This document shows, piece after piece, positions 51,172 to 63,862 of a stretch of DNA of 64,000 bases. The DNA is taken from the NCBI GenBank assembly GCA_012295275.1, contig CM022673.1:11267288-11331287 (forward strand). Direction: 5' to 3'. Position 1 is the stretch's first letter. The number at the start of each line of letters is the position of its first letter. Source of the stretch: Chrysomallon squamiferum. Taxonomy: Eukaryota; Mollusca; Gastropoda; Neomphalida; Peltospiridae. The notes beneath the pieces are model-generated. The model had not been told where the DNA came from, searched no databases, and saw only the letters and a list, made by a program, of their open reading frames with translations. The translations under genes and the position numbers were made by a program.

Positions 51172-51472
51172 AATTTAATTTAATTTAATTTATTATTTTA
51201 TTTTATTTTATTTTATTTTCCATGCCATTTGAATATTTTATTTTATTTTCCATGCCATTTGAATATGTTATTATTATTATTATTATTAGTTTAATTTCAA
51301 AGTGAATGAAATATTGACATCTGAGAAGAACAATAATAAAAATTTAATACGGACTTAATAATGATTTTATTACCATTGTTATCATCGTTAGGAACGAAAA
51401 TGAACAATAGATAATTACGAAAATCCCTCAAGAAACACGATTAATTCCCAGTTATTATTATTATCATCATCA

Positions 51473-51530
<58 letters not shown>

Positions 51531-52523
51531 ATAATTAAATAAATACATAATCGGTACCAAAACAAATTGTGACTGAGTTGAATGATGTTGCTAAAATATT
51601 TAATTAATACATTAATTAATTATATAATTATAATTGTAAGTATAATGTGAACACTAAATAAATGACATTATTTTCGTAGATAAAAAAAAAACCCATAAAA
51701 ATGGTGTCCAGCCGTGTAAGTTTTCAAATTAAAAACGAAAATATTTAGTATTCAACTGTTTGCTCAAATATGTATTTCGTTTCATAATCCGTAGAATATC
51801 GTATGAATACACAAAAATCCGCTTTTTTAATTTTTTCTTTATTATTATTATTATTATTATTATTATTTTGTCAACTTAAATACACAAAACATTGTTTAGC
51901 AAGACATGCTTAAACGCCGACCGATTTCTCGAATTCTTAGTGTCCAGTGTTTAGACCCTCCAGAATCTTATCGTCAAGTTGTTTTGTGGTATTGGTTTAT
52001 TTAAAAATACGTTTATGGTTCAGTTGACGATTACGGACTCTTGAGTTCGTCTCAAGTAGGGTTCGTGTTTGGGTCCGTATTAACTGTTTGACCTAAAGTT
52101 AAAGCTGGAGACGGAAGATTGACTAAATGGGCACATTATGCAGTTTGGAAATTGACTTTCGCACAACAAATTGACACGCTCCCTACTTGAAAAGTTCTTG
52201 AGGTCTCACCTCAGAGTTTGTTTTTAATTATTTTTGTTATGTTTTAAAAATATACTGAAAGAAAATAGATCAGTATTTAAACTGTTTTAGACTGTATTTA
52301 AAAAAAAAAAAAAGAGAGAAAGAAAAGAAGAAAAAAACAGTAATGATGATAAAGTATATTTTTATGACAAGAAATAAAATTAAAATTCTCAGCCATATTT
52401 AAAATGAGTAAAATAATAATAATAAACAAAAAGAATTAAAAAAATATATGAATTTGTCTGTGTTCTTTTTAATCATGACTAAAATATATTACTTAAAATC
52501 GTTTCCAGAATACTTGAAAAGTA

Positions 52524-52567
<44 letters not shown>

Positions 52568-53501
52568 ATTAATTTATTTATTTATTTATTTTATATATAT
52601 ATTCCGCAGTCATGGAACACAATACTACATCTATAACAACGTCATATCCGCATTGTGTCATCGGCTTTTTTTTATTCCTTATTATATTGTGTCGCACTTC
52701 ATATATCATAAACAATCTATGGATGGTTGTAAATATTGCTTGTGAATGTATAACACATAACATGTTGATGTTATATGGCCCAAACTGAGTAAACAATCAC
52801 GTAATTTTAAATGTATGATAGCAAGCGGTTGTTAATTCCAGTTTATTACGTTATTGTAATATCTCAAGAAAGACTATGTTAAGGCGATGCAGATTTAACT
52901 AATTTATTTATTTTATTTTATTTTATTTTATTTTGTTTTGTTTTGTTTTGTTTTGTTTTATTTTAAATTATTTTATTTTATTTATTCAGATTTTTTAAAA
53001 ATTATAATTACAAATAAATGAAATACATAATGGTAGCTTTATGGAATTTACGTTATAAAGAAGATGAACGTCAAATTTTATATGCAGTGGGTATTTAAAA
53101 TGTACAACCTTATTTTTTTATTTTCACCCATTCCGAAATATCAGTTTTGGGTTGTTTTTTTTTTTTTATGATATTTAAATAGTTCATAATATGTAATTAA
53201 AAGATTTATTCATACTTGAATTATTCCAAAAAAAAATTAAAATACAATTTGTCTGAATCGTTATGAAAATAACAGTCAACATCCGTTTTTTGTTGTTGTT
53301 GTTGTAGTTATTATAATTATCATTACTATTATTGTTGTTACTGCTTCTGTTATTATTGGTTTATTATTATTATTATTATTATTACTGTTACTATTAGTAG
53401 TAGTAGTAGTAGTAATAGTCTCAGTAGTAGTAACAGCAGTCGTCATAGTAGTAACATTAATTTTATTATTATTATTACTTTATTACTTTTTTATTTTTAT
53501 T

Positions 53502-53543
<42 letters not shown>

Positions 53544-56500
53544 TGGATATATTTAGTTTTCATATAAACGACAGTCACAATCCTCATCGACGTCATTCTT
53601 TTAAACGTGATCACGGTCGTCACAATCAACATCATCAGCGACACAGCATAATCAGTAGCAAAAATCTTTAATTTGACTTACACTGTGAATCTCAGTACTC
53701 AGCCAGCCACGTTAGTTCATTTTCACACCTGCGATTTATTATTCAGGTGTTTGGCTAATACAGCATGGACGATTTAATATTTTTGTTTACTATCTGTGGC
53801 TTCGGAATTTCGCTAATCTCTTCCTCAAACAATAGTCTGCATTGTTTTTTTAAGTCAGTGGGTTAAACGTGAATCCCAGAAATACACCATATTAGTTTGT
53901 CCTGATAATAAATTTAATAAGGATATTAGCGTAGGCCGAGTTAATAAGTAAAATTACAAAAACAGTGAATGTACACACACAGGGAGATACATACGCATGC
54001 GCGCAATAAACAGCGGTATCGAACATTAATCTGATAATAAATTTAATATAAATATTGGTATTAAGAAAAACATATAATATAATATAATATTGTATAGTAC
54101 AATATAGTACAATATTGTATAGTATAGTATAGTATAGCCTAGTATGGTATAGCATAGTATAGTATAGTATAGTATAGTGTAGTATAGTATAGTATGCAAT
54201 ACAATACATACACTACTGGACACATACTCAGATATACGAAATGACATTTTCAAATGCATATACTGCTGCTACTACTCCTACCACTTGTACCTCCACTACT
54301 ACTATTATTACAACTACTACTACTACCACTGCTACTGCTATAACCACTAAAACCGCTATTACTATTACTACTAATACCACTTCCACTAGTACTACCACTA
54401 CTACTGTTACTGCTAAAATTACTACTGTTACTACTATCATCACTACTACTATTATTATTACTATACTACAACTACTACCACTAATACTACTACTGCTGCT
54501 ACTACTACTACTTCGGCTACTACTGTTACCACTATTATTATTATTACCATCACTACTACTACCACTACTACTACTACTACTATTACTACTACTATGCATT
54601 CATACATACAGCATGACATATTTGGACAATTACTAGTACTTATATGCAATGCTTTTAAAATTCTTCTGTATCTCAGAACTATGAGATAAAATTTTAATGA
54701 GATAAAATTTCTACGGTAGATAATACTAATATATAAAATTTCTACAGTAGATAAAACTAATATATAAAATTTCTACAGTAGATAATACTAATATATAAAT
54801 GTTCTACTATAGATGGTAAAATAATAAAATAATTGTTTTAATGATATATATATAAATTTTCTATTATAATTATTAAAAAAAAAAATATATAATTTGTATT
54901 GATGATAATAATACATTTTTTTTGCTCATTATGATGATAAATAAATATATTTTCTATTATAGATGACTTTTTTTTACGGTACGTGAAAAAAAATAAAATA
55001 ATTAAATAAGTAATAAAATAATTGTTTTGCTATATATGATAAAAATAATTAAATAACTGTTCTATGGCAGATGATAAAATTATAAAACATCTAAATCTAT
55101 GTTCTACTATAGATTTTAAAATAATGAAAAAATCTAAATCTAGTTCTACTATAGATTATAAAATAATTTAATATGTGTTCTACTATAAATTATAAAATTA
55201 ATAAAGTAATTTTGGCACTGTCGATGATAAAATAATAAAATAATTTTTCACGGTAGATGATAAAGTAATTAAATAATGACCTACACCTTCATCATTCTCA
55301 TTAAAAGTCGTATCTAGAATTTTATTAAAATCCATGCAACAGAAACACTTAAAATTTAAGCATGACTGCAATGAATGCACGTATCTGATGATAATTTACG
55401 TATTCGTATAACTATTACACTTTAGTCATTTTAGGAGAAGTAGATAATACATGGATGTTCTAATATTTACATTGTATGTATGTTTAAAACAAACAAACAA
55501 AAAAATAATATAAATGATCACAAATGAATTCTTACTAACTACGGTAAAGACGATGTTGGTGTTTTAGTAGGGTTGTAGAGACGGTGATGATGTCGTAGTG
55601 GTTCCTGTGACGACAATGATGTTAATAAGGAGTGCTTATAGTAACTCTGTATCTGTATCTATTTATTTATAAGGAATGACAGAAAGAAGGATAGATAGAT
55701 AGATAGATAGAAAGAAAGAAGATAGATTTAAAAGATAGATATATAGCTAGAAAGAAGATAGATAAAAAGAGATATATAGCTAGAAAGAAAGATTATATAT
55801 ATTATATACATACACATACAAACAGACAGACACACAAACACACACACAGAGACACGGGTGTATACATTAACAGACAGATAGATATATGACATCAAAATAT
55901 CAGCTGTTTGGAATGAACGTATAACACTCGGTGTTGTTTCTCAGTACTTGAAATACTTGTAGCTGTTGGAGGTGATAAACACAAACACTCTTCACTACGT
56001 ACTCTGTCAACACTGCACTGCCGAGTAACACACACAACATGTAATTATGTATGGCGGTGCGGACGTGAAATTGGCTCTGTTTTGACTGCGTGGGGAGGCG
56101 GAATTGTTTTATCTTATCTTGTTGTTTGTTTCGAAATAAAAATAATTAATCCCCTCAGAAAAAAAAAAAAAAACTAAAAACAAAAAAAAAAACAGTGGTT
56201 TCTATATGTGTATATGTATTTATGATGATGATCATCATCATCATGATGACAGTAAAATAACAACAGTAATGATGATGATGATGATGATAATAATAATAAT
56301 AATAATTATTATTATTATTATTAGTAGTAGTAGTAGTAGTAGTAGTATTATTATTATTAATATTATATATATTATATTATATTATATTATATTATTTATT
56401 CGTAGAATTGTGCGTAGTGTGTATTTTATGAAGCGAATGAAAATTAACAGATCGATCACACTTTGAAAATTCGTAAAACGTGAATTTGCCCTCTTGCACA

Positions 56501-56984
56501 GTGAGCAAAGTTCAGTTTGGTTTGCGGATGAGTCATCCCACCCAAGCAGAGTGCAGTGTTTTACTTGACTTACTAACATGCTTTTTACATGTTGACACAG
56601 CAAGCACATAATACCAGCCAAAACAGTTTGTCCATATATAACATAACTTCAAAAAAGTTCAAAGATACAAGCATGCAAACAAACGTATATACATCTAAAT
56701 GCATTCTATACAATAAATAAATTCAAAACATACTTACATACATACTTATATAATATTATATACCATACATGCATGCACAAACACACACACATATATATTT
56801 CTTCTCATTTTGTTTATATAAAACTATTTTATTAGTGATATTAGAAACGAAGAAACGTAAAGTATAAATGAAATGAAAAGAAATATATTTAAATAAAACT
56901 ATTATAACTGTACAGAATTAAAACACAGAAAAATACAAAAGTGTTATCATCATGGTTAATATTTTATTCTCAGTATAACAACAG

Positions 56985-57040
<56 letters not shown>

Positions 57041-57059
57041 TAACAATAATAATAATAAC

Positions 57060-57100
<41 letters not shown>

Positions 57101-57105
57101 TAAAG

Positions 57106-57139
<34 letters not shown>

Positions 57140-57348
57140 AAACAACAACAGCAACAACAACGACAGTAATAATATTATTCTTTCATTACTACAGAACCTG
57201 AAGAGGACAGTAGTCCGGCACTATCAGAAGAGGACGGTGGTGTTGCTGACGAAGACAAAACCACGAATGACGAGTCTAGTGTCACCAAGAAAACCGTGGC
57301 TCAGATCATGAGAGATAAGAAGAAACAAACAGCGTTAACCCTGGCGTG
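50041..57348 (+). CDS. RFX6: RFX-family transcription factor, RFX6-like, first two coding exons (3' partial)
   Basis: Exon 1 is 50041-50191 and exon 2 is 57195-57348, with a matching phase-1 GT-AG junction and a donor at 57349. They encode 101 residues plus a split Trp codon. An in-frame TAG at 50029-50031 supports ATG 50041 as the start if the exon is contiguous, although a CTCCAG directly before the ATG could be an acceptor. Residues 1-80 are polar and acidic (EEDSS, SEEDGG, DEDK). Residues 83-102 (KKTVAQIMRDKKKQTALTLA and the split W) closely match the segment leading into the winged-helix RFX DNA-binding domain. In vertebrate RFX6 the same place reads TITQIVKDKKKQTQLTLQW, and RFX6 fits better than RFX4. 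The rest of the DNA-binding and dimerisation domains should lie beyond the window. RFX6 controls endocrine pancreas and gut differentiation in vertebrates; that role is not shown here. Confidence 0.8.
50258..50378. repeat. (CAT)n then (AAT)n array
   Basis: CAT units at 50258-50305 and about 22 AAT units at 50312-50378. Confidence 0.95.
50697..50757. repeat. (AAAC)n-(AAAT)n microsatellite
   Basis: About eleven AAAC units that become AAAT units by one base change. Confidence 0.95.
51091..51170. repeat. (ATT)n microsatellite, about 26 units
   Basis: Pure ATT array, followed by (TTTTA)n-like sequence and a duplicated CCATGCCATTTGAATAT block at 51220 and 51249. Confidence 0.95.
51455..51530. repeat. 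(ATC)n-(ATT)n microsatellite
   Basis: Short ATC run then about 20 ATT units. Confidence 0.95.
52529..52564. repeat. (TA)n microsatellite
   Basis: Pure TA run of about 18 units. Confidence 0.95.
52905..52985. repeat. (TTTTA)n-(TTTTG)n pentanucleotide array
   Basis: TTTTA units change to TTTTG and back, with single-base drift. Confidence 0.9.
53285..53541. repeat. Degenerate trinucleotide region (TTG, ATT, AGT)
   Basis: GTT, ATT and AGT runs alternate, ending in a pure (ATT)n at 53505-53541. Confidence 0.85.
54070..54195. repeat. (AGTAT)n pentanucleotide array
   Basis: TATAGTATAG-type units in about 20 imperfect copies. Confidence 0.9.
54262..54596. repeat. Long degenerate (ACT)n trinucleotide array
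   Basis: About 110 consecutive trinucleotides that are nearly all ACT, ATT, GCT, ACC or AAT in a kept register. Open frames on both strands (Thr-rich, Val-rich, Ser-rich) follow from this and are not genes. Confidence 0.93.
54685..55270. repeat. Degenerate minisatellite with TTCTACTATAGAT blocks
   Basis: A TTCTAC(A/T)(G/A)TAGATNATAAAAT block recurs about ten times. The first three copies, near 54705-54800, are nearly identical at about 38 bp spacing; later ones are longer and diverged. Confidence 0.8.
56222..56395. repeat. (GAT)n-(AAT)n-(ATT)n-(AGT)n phase-shifting array
   Basis: Starting at about 56268, successive pure trinucleotide blocks each differ by one base, ending in TATAT-type sequence. 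The AAT and ATT blocks are mutually complementary. Confidence 0.95.
56987..57165. repeat. (AAT)n-(AAC)n array before RFX exon 2
   Basis: AAT units with scattered AAC pass into AAC units, ending about 30 bases before the exon 2 acceptor. Confidence 0.95.
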
Positions 57349-57374
57349 GTAAGTTAAACACGTACTAAAAATTT

Positions 57375-57770
57375 ACACTTCATTTCCCGTTCCAGCAAAT
57401 GCTCCAACATTTAAACGACAACAGACTGTGTAAGTAGACTTTATTTCTATTTCCAGTAAAATGTTCCGCCGTTTCGTTTATCATAAACTGTGAAATTATG
57501 TTGGGTTTTTTTCTCGTTCCAGTAAATGCTCCAGAATTTAGTTTAGAATATACTATGAAATTATACTTTATTTTCAGTTCCAATAAATGCTCCAGATATT
57601 AGTTTATTTTAAAAGTGTGAAAATACACTTTATTTTCCATTAGAATACATGCTTTAACATTAAGTTTACAGTATATTATGAAATTATAATTTATTTCCGT
57701 TCCGATATATGTTCTAGCATTTAGTTTATCATAGACTGTGAAAATATAGTTTATTTCTCGTTCCATTACT
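57375..57770 (+). repeat. Tandem repeat just after the RFX exon 2 donor, unit about 65 bp, six copies
   Basis: The unit is TTTATTTCCGTTCCAGTAAA, then TGCTCCAGCATTTAGTTTA, then a (T/G)ACTGTGAAA-type end. Copies start near 57375, 57437, 57505, 57566, 57627 and 57690. The first copy has CTGTGTAAGTAGAC where later ones have CTGTGAAATTATAC, resembling the exon's GGCGTGGTAAGTTAAAC donor. Confidence 0.82.
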
Positions 57771-57952
57771 TAGTGTGCATATCCTTCATTATTTATGTTC
57801 CTGAATTAGAGGAGCTTTTCATTTTCGTCTGTTTTCATGACTGCTGGATTCTTATTACATAAACTTCAGTTTGTAATAATTTAATTTATTAAACAAATTT
57901 CAATTTGTTATTATTTAACTTCTGTATGGGGACATTTACTTATTAATTTCTC

Positions 57953-58054
<102 letters not shown>

Positions 58055-61000
58055 TGGTGGTGTTATTACTATTATTGTCATTATTTATTTATTTATTTAT
58101 TTATTTGTTTGTTTGTTTTTGTTTCTTTAATTTTTATAATAATTTTAATTTTGAATAATTTTAATTTCTTTTCTTTTTTTTTTCTTCTTCTTCTTTTCTT
58201 TTTTTTTCCATTTCTCTGGAAAACATAAAATGATAATTCAGTACTATGACATATTTTGTTGTTATGAAAGATCAATCTCTACCGAGAAATAATACAATCT
58301 CTTTGAAATGTAAAATATGTATTTATTATTTATTCTGTAAGGATACTTCAACAGCAACAAACAAAACACAAATTTCAAAATATACAAAATATATTTACGT
58401 AATATATTCGCAATATATCCGTTATACTTCAAACAAACAAAAAATTAATAATAATAGTAAAAAAAAAATTAAAAAAATTAATTAAATTAAAATAAAGAAA
58501 GAAAGAAAGAAAGAAAGAAGTATATAAAAGGATATGTCTTAACAACTTTGCCATCAAGAATATTGTCATAATTTATCATCTAATCTGTATTACTACACAA
58601 AACATATGTCAAGCTCGGCTGACTGAACTTTGAGAAGGCAATGATCTAGTCGTAGAGTTATTTAGAACTGTTCTGTATTCTGATGTCAGAGAGAATAAGC
58701 GGTTCAAGTGATTTTCGTCAAGTGTTTGCCCCTTGCTGTGGATGACTCATCATTTTATTATTTACCAAATTGTTTGTACTGATAAATATTACTTCTAAAT
58801 ACACAGGACCATGAGTTAAATGTATGTGATAATCTGTAGATAAATATGATATATATATGATGTATTATTATTTATTAATGTGTGTTATGTCTGGTTATAC
58901 AGCAGAAATGTTTTAGGAAGTGATTGTGTTAACGGTAGTTTTTTTTTTTAGAATAATGAATGACCGAATTATGACTCTTAACAACACCTAACACAAAAGG
59001 GTAGTTTTTGGTGTTGGATGATAAACAGGGGTATATAGAGACAGGCTGTGAGAAAGACAAATAGACACATAAATAGACAGATATATAGATTCATGGACGG
59101 ATGGATAAATGGATGGTTCCAAAAGTGAATCATTTCATTCTTTCTTTTATTCTTTATTATTTTATTTATTGTGCTATTATTATTTATTATTTCTTCTTTT
59201 TTTTCTTTCTTCTTCTTCTTTTTTTTATTCTTCTTGACGGTGTTTGTTTTGTTTTTGTTTCTTGGGTGCATTTTATTATCATTATTTAAAAAAAAAAAAA
59301 AAAAAATTTATCGTTAATGTTTTATCAGGAAAAAATAAAGCTAATTACGTTCACGGCATAACACCTGTAAAACAAACATGGCTGAATAATTAGCGTCAGG
59401 TGTTCGTAAACTCCTCCTTGTCAAACCGCGCACCCGATTTACGAGAAGCAATATCAGCGGATCGTTACAGTTTTCACCGGAGGCCTTTCAACAATCTGTC
59501 ATATCTTATCTCAACGAATGTCGCAGCATTTGCAGAACTCGCTTAGAAAACAAAATTATCTGAGATCTTTACAAATACGAGTGCTCTATTCTTCGCAGTA
59601 CTTTCATTTCTCTCGGCTGGACTCTTTATCGCAGGGTGGGGAAAAAAAAAAAAAACACGACAAGGAACCTCTGGCCGCCATTTTGGACACGCCGCATGTC
59701 CGAAGCATTTGCCGGTGTTGACCGTGTTTATCTGATGATAAGATTTTCTTTTGTGGACACGATGACGTCCACGCTGTGGCAGTTTTACTGGTTATTTGTG
59801 TTTCCAGATTATCGAATCTTGCTGATGGTCATTCCACTGATAACAGCCAACACAGACTCGGCGTAGAGCTTCGTTTTAAAAAAATAAATCGCCATATAAT
59901 GAACATTGATACGATGATTTATGCCACTAAGTCAATTTCAGTGGAAGAATTTGATACTATAGGGTGATTGTTTCAAATTTATGATTTTTCAAATTCAAAA
60001 GCTTTTCGTTGAAGATAGAGTTTGAAATTTATGTAAGTGCAGTTGAAGAGAAATGGTATTTGCAAAATTAGCTACAAATTAATTTATCTGATAAAAAAAA
60101 AAAAAAAAAAAAACCACCTTTATGACACTATACCATTTCTTCAATATTTTATTGCCCAACAAGTTTAATACTAAAAATAAATAAATAAATAAAATAAAAA
60201 ATAAATATAAAGGCAACAATTAGTATGTCTTTACCACCATCATCACCAACGTTACCAGAACAACATCACGGTCACGACCAACAGAACCGTCATCTTGCAG
60301 ATGCGGGAACAACAGTTCATCAACAAACTTAAAATAACATAATAAAAAATATTATATCTGTTAGTGGAAAATGTTTTTATGATTATTATTATTTAAAAAT
60401 TAGGTACTGTACGTTTGTTTGTGTCGTGTTGTGCTATTTCTTAAAGAAATTTTCCTTTTTTTCCCTTCTGACTTACACTAAGTGAAACGTATTATCTAGG
60501 TCAGATGTTAATGCCAGGTAATAAATAAATTTAACATTGGGATGTGATGAAAACGAAGGCAAATTAAAGTACTATCTTTATAACAAGATCAGACACGGGT
60601 TTGTGGATAAAGCTAAATACAAAAACTATATTTTTCCCTTTTATAATGGTTTCTCCCCGTGTTCCTACGACCATACATTATCGTGTAGCAGCATCTATCA
60701 GGAGAAAAGCCTATAATATAATATTTGATAAATAAATGGACACGCAGTTTCTTGCAATGAAGCACCGAAATTTAAATTCTGTAACCCATCAGTCTAGAAG
60801 CTCTGAGGATTTCTCGTCTCTCCACTCTCTCTTTCTTGCCTCTCTCTCTCTCTCTCTTCAGATATCTCCATAAATATATTTTAAGTGTTTGTTTGAAAGT
60901 TGACAAATGCCAGCAGAATGGAAACACAAGAAAAACAAACACGACACAGCTGTAGTGACGGTCGGGTTTAGAGACGTTTTCCCGTATCTGTCTCTTGTGT

Positions 61001-61187
61001 GCGCTGGTTATCAGTGAGGAATTTACCACAGAGTGTCATTTAATGCCCCAGTCGTGATTTCCTCTTCACTTTATCGTGCTCCCCATTGTGTCCCAAATAT
61101 AATAAGAATGTAAAGTTTTACTAAAAGATAACGTGTAACACATCTGCTAGAGACTAAACATTTTTTTAGTTTTTTTTAAATTTTATT

Positions 61188-61191
61188 TATC

Positions 61192-61251
<60 letters not shown>

Positions 61252-61252
61252 C
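61188..61252. repeat. (ATT)n microsatellite
   Basis: About 21 ATT units in RFX intron 2. Confidence 0.95.
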
Positions 61253-61394
61253 ATTATGTTTTTGTTCTATTGTTCGGAATTGCATTTATTTAGTAGTAGT
61301 AATACTAATTATAACAATCATGGCTGTAGTATATGATACCAGTTATGAATAAAATATATAAATAAGATGAAAAAATTAAAATAACTTAAAAATT

Positions 61395-61690
61395 ATAATA
61401 ACGATATCAGAGTAACAATAAAGGTAGTGGTAGTAGTAGCAGAAGCAGCGCTAACAATGGTTATTGTACAATTATTTGTTGTTTAGTAGAAGTAATATTT
61501 GCTGCGGTAGTAGTAGTAGATGTAGTTGTTACATCTGTTTAGTAGAAAAATAAAATATTTGTTGTTATTTAGTAGAAAAAAATATTAATATTCATTGTTT
61601 ATTAGAAGCAGCAGAAGTAATACGTATATCACTGATATTCGCTGTCGTCGTCGTCGTCGTAGTAGTAGTAGTGGTAGTAGATATTTTAAT
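61395..61690. repeat. Degenerate repeat with TTTGTTGTTATTTAGTAGAA blocks and (GTC/AGT)n
   Basis: A TTGTTTAGTAGAA block recurs near 61480, 61535, 61565 and 61595. Short (GTA)n and (CGT)n runs are interspersed. Confidence 0.65.
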
Positions 61691-62672
61691 AATATTTGTT
61701 GTTATTCATATATTAACATCTTTAAAAGTTTTACACGAATTAGAACAGTGCCATATTATAATAATTTATCCGCTGCCAGATAACCGCACAACGACACATT
61801 AAACCATGTAATAAAGGACTGGAAACTGAATCTCGTTTTGATACCCTGGCGACAATGATCTTCCAAGACGGATTATTTTCGTCAAAAATCGATAAGACGC
61901 CATGTTTTAGCATTTACCTAGACATTAACGCAAATTCGCTGTAATCCGCGAAGGTTAAAGATGTCGCAAAACTTATTTCGTTTTTACATCCGTTACTAAT
62001 CCACGTACTTAAGTCCGCACAGAAGTCTGATAAGCACCAACGTGAAATTAATAGTCCGCACAAACACACAGGGAAAGTTCAAAAAGAAATGTTTATGTTT
62101 TCAGTGACGTAACAGGTCAACATCTTAGAGATGTAATAATAATACCGAGATGATTAAGCATTTTTGTATGCGCTGGATATAACGGAGGAATTTACATTTC
62201 GGCGCCATTAATTTATGTTGTAAATGTAATTGTTTTCTTTTATATTTGCACATCTGCGTCGTACCTAGGTAGATTGCTACAATTATTATACGTACAATAA
62301 TGATATTGTTTAATCAAAATGTATCCCTCAAAGATATAGTGCTTTAAGTTAAGTTCATAATTTAATATAGTTAATTTTATTATAATTCATATCGCAGTTT
62401 ATTTGGATAGTTGTTAAATTTTTCATCAGTGTCTGCGATTACTTTATGTTTGTCTGTACCAGGGTATTATGAATTGAGGTTTAATAATCCTTTTTAAATT
62501 CAAGAAATTATAGAACACATTTTTATTTACACTAAGTTTTAGACGTATTATTTGAAAAAAAGGTAGATAACGGATGAAGATGAAAAAGAATGAAAAGGAA
62601 AGAGAACAAAAATAATATTACTGTTATTATCAAGATGAATCAAATTCTCCTGATGAAAGATCAATTGAAAAA

Positions 62673-62698
62673 TTTTCTTTTTTTTTTTTTTTTTTTTT
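62673..62698. repeat. Poly-T run
   Basis: A run of about 20 T in RFX intron 2. Confidence 0.9.
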
Positions 62699-63349
62699 AA
62701 TCTATTTTTGCTTATATATTTTGTTGGTTATGTCGTAAGAATTATTTTTGAGTCGTATTTCAATCAAGCGTGTATACTTACATCGATGTATACGTAAATG
62801 TATCTATATGTGTATGTATGTGGGTGTGTTTACAGGCGTGTACATACATACATATGTATATATGTATTACTGTATGATTCACAGATTTATTCCGCTGTAA
62901 CTAAACTGGGGGTGGATTTGAAGGCACCGCCCTTTTCCGACAAACTCTGCAGCAAACTCAGAATTTTAAACTTTAATCTGCGCCGTACAGACAGGATAAG
63001 TTATAGCCTTTCATCTCCGATCAAAGAAGCGAGAATGATTTGGATTTTTGTACGAGGATAAATGTTTCCGTGACAACGTGCGTCATCGCGATTCCTCTGG
63101 CTTGAAAATCTTCGTGTGTAGTTTTCATTTCATGATAAAACCTGTAAAAACAAAATAAGATATCTTTTGATGTGATTTGGATATCGTAAAAATATTTTTG
63201 TTCTTTACACACACACACGCACGCATACACACACACACACGCACACGCACACTCATACGTACTCTCTCTCTCTCTTCCCTTCTTCTTCTCTGGACACTGC
63301 TGGTTAGAAGACTACTTTGTGATTGGTAAATCGGATATAATGAAGTGAC

Positions 63350-63862
63350 TGATTATAAAAATAATGAAATATATATTATAATTGTGAAGATGATGATGAT
63401 AAAAAAAATAATGAAATATATTATAATTGTGAAGATGATGATGATAATAAAAATAATGAAATATATTATAATTGTGAAGATGATGATGATAATAAAAATA
63501 ATGAAATATATCATAATTGTGAATATGATGATGATAATAAAAATAATGAAATACATCATAATCGTGAAGATGATGATGATAATAAAAATAATGAAATACA
63601 TCATAATTATGAAGATGATGATGATAATAAAAATAATGGAATATATCATAATTGTGAAGATGATGATAATAAAAATAATGAAATATATCATAATTGTGAA
63701 GATGATGATGATAATAAAAATAATGAAATATATCATAATTGTGAAGATGATGATGATAATAAAAATAATGAAATATATTATCATAATTGTGAAGATGATG
63801 ATGATAATAAAAAATAATGAAATATATCATAATTGTGACGATGATGATGATAATAAAAATTC
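63350..63862. repeat. 45-bp minisatellite, about eleven copies, open on both strands
   Basis: The unit is roughly AATAATGAAATATATCATA, ATTGTGAAGATGATG and ATGATAATAAA. Most copies are 45 bp; some have lost or gained 3 or 1 bases. The 15-residue repeating open frames on both strands (KYIIIVKMMMIIKIM and FHYFYYHHHLHNYDI) follow from the multiple-of-three unit and are not supported as genes. Confidence 0.95.

Larger units (their letters stand above)
50192..57194 (+). other. RFX6: Intron 1 of the RFX-like gene, repeat-rich
   Basis: A 7.0-kb intron that is largely simple repeat and AT-rich sequence: trinucleotide arrays, (AAAC)n, (TA)n, TAGTA units, a degenerate (ACT)n region and a 45-60 bp minisatellite. 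More complex, GC-richer sequence occurs at 51900-52200, 53560-53800 and 55890-56110. No internal coding exon is seen. Confidence 0.7.

Noticed and set aside
54228-54636. Thr-, Ser- and Val-rich open frames of about 120-130 codons
   Set aside because: Translations of a degenerate (ACT)n array.
62798-63061. 87-codon plus-strand frame with a unique-looking C-terminal half, preceded by a CACAG
   Set aside because: It does not continue the RFX domain, has no clear donor and resembles no protein I know; it is noted instead as a non-repetitive intron island.
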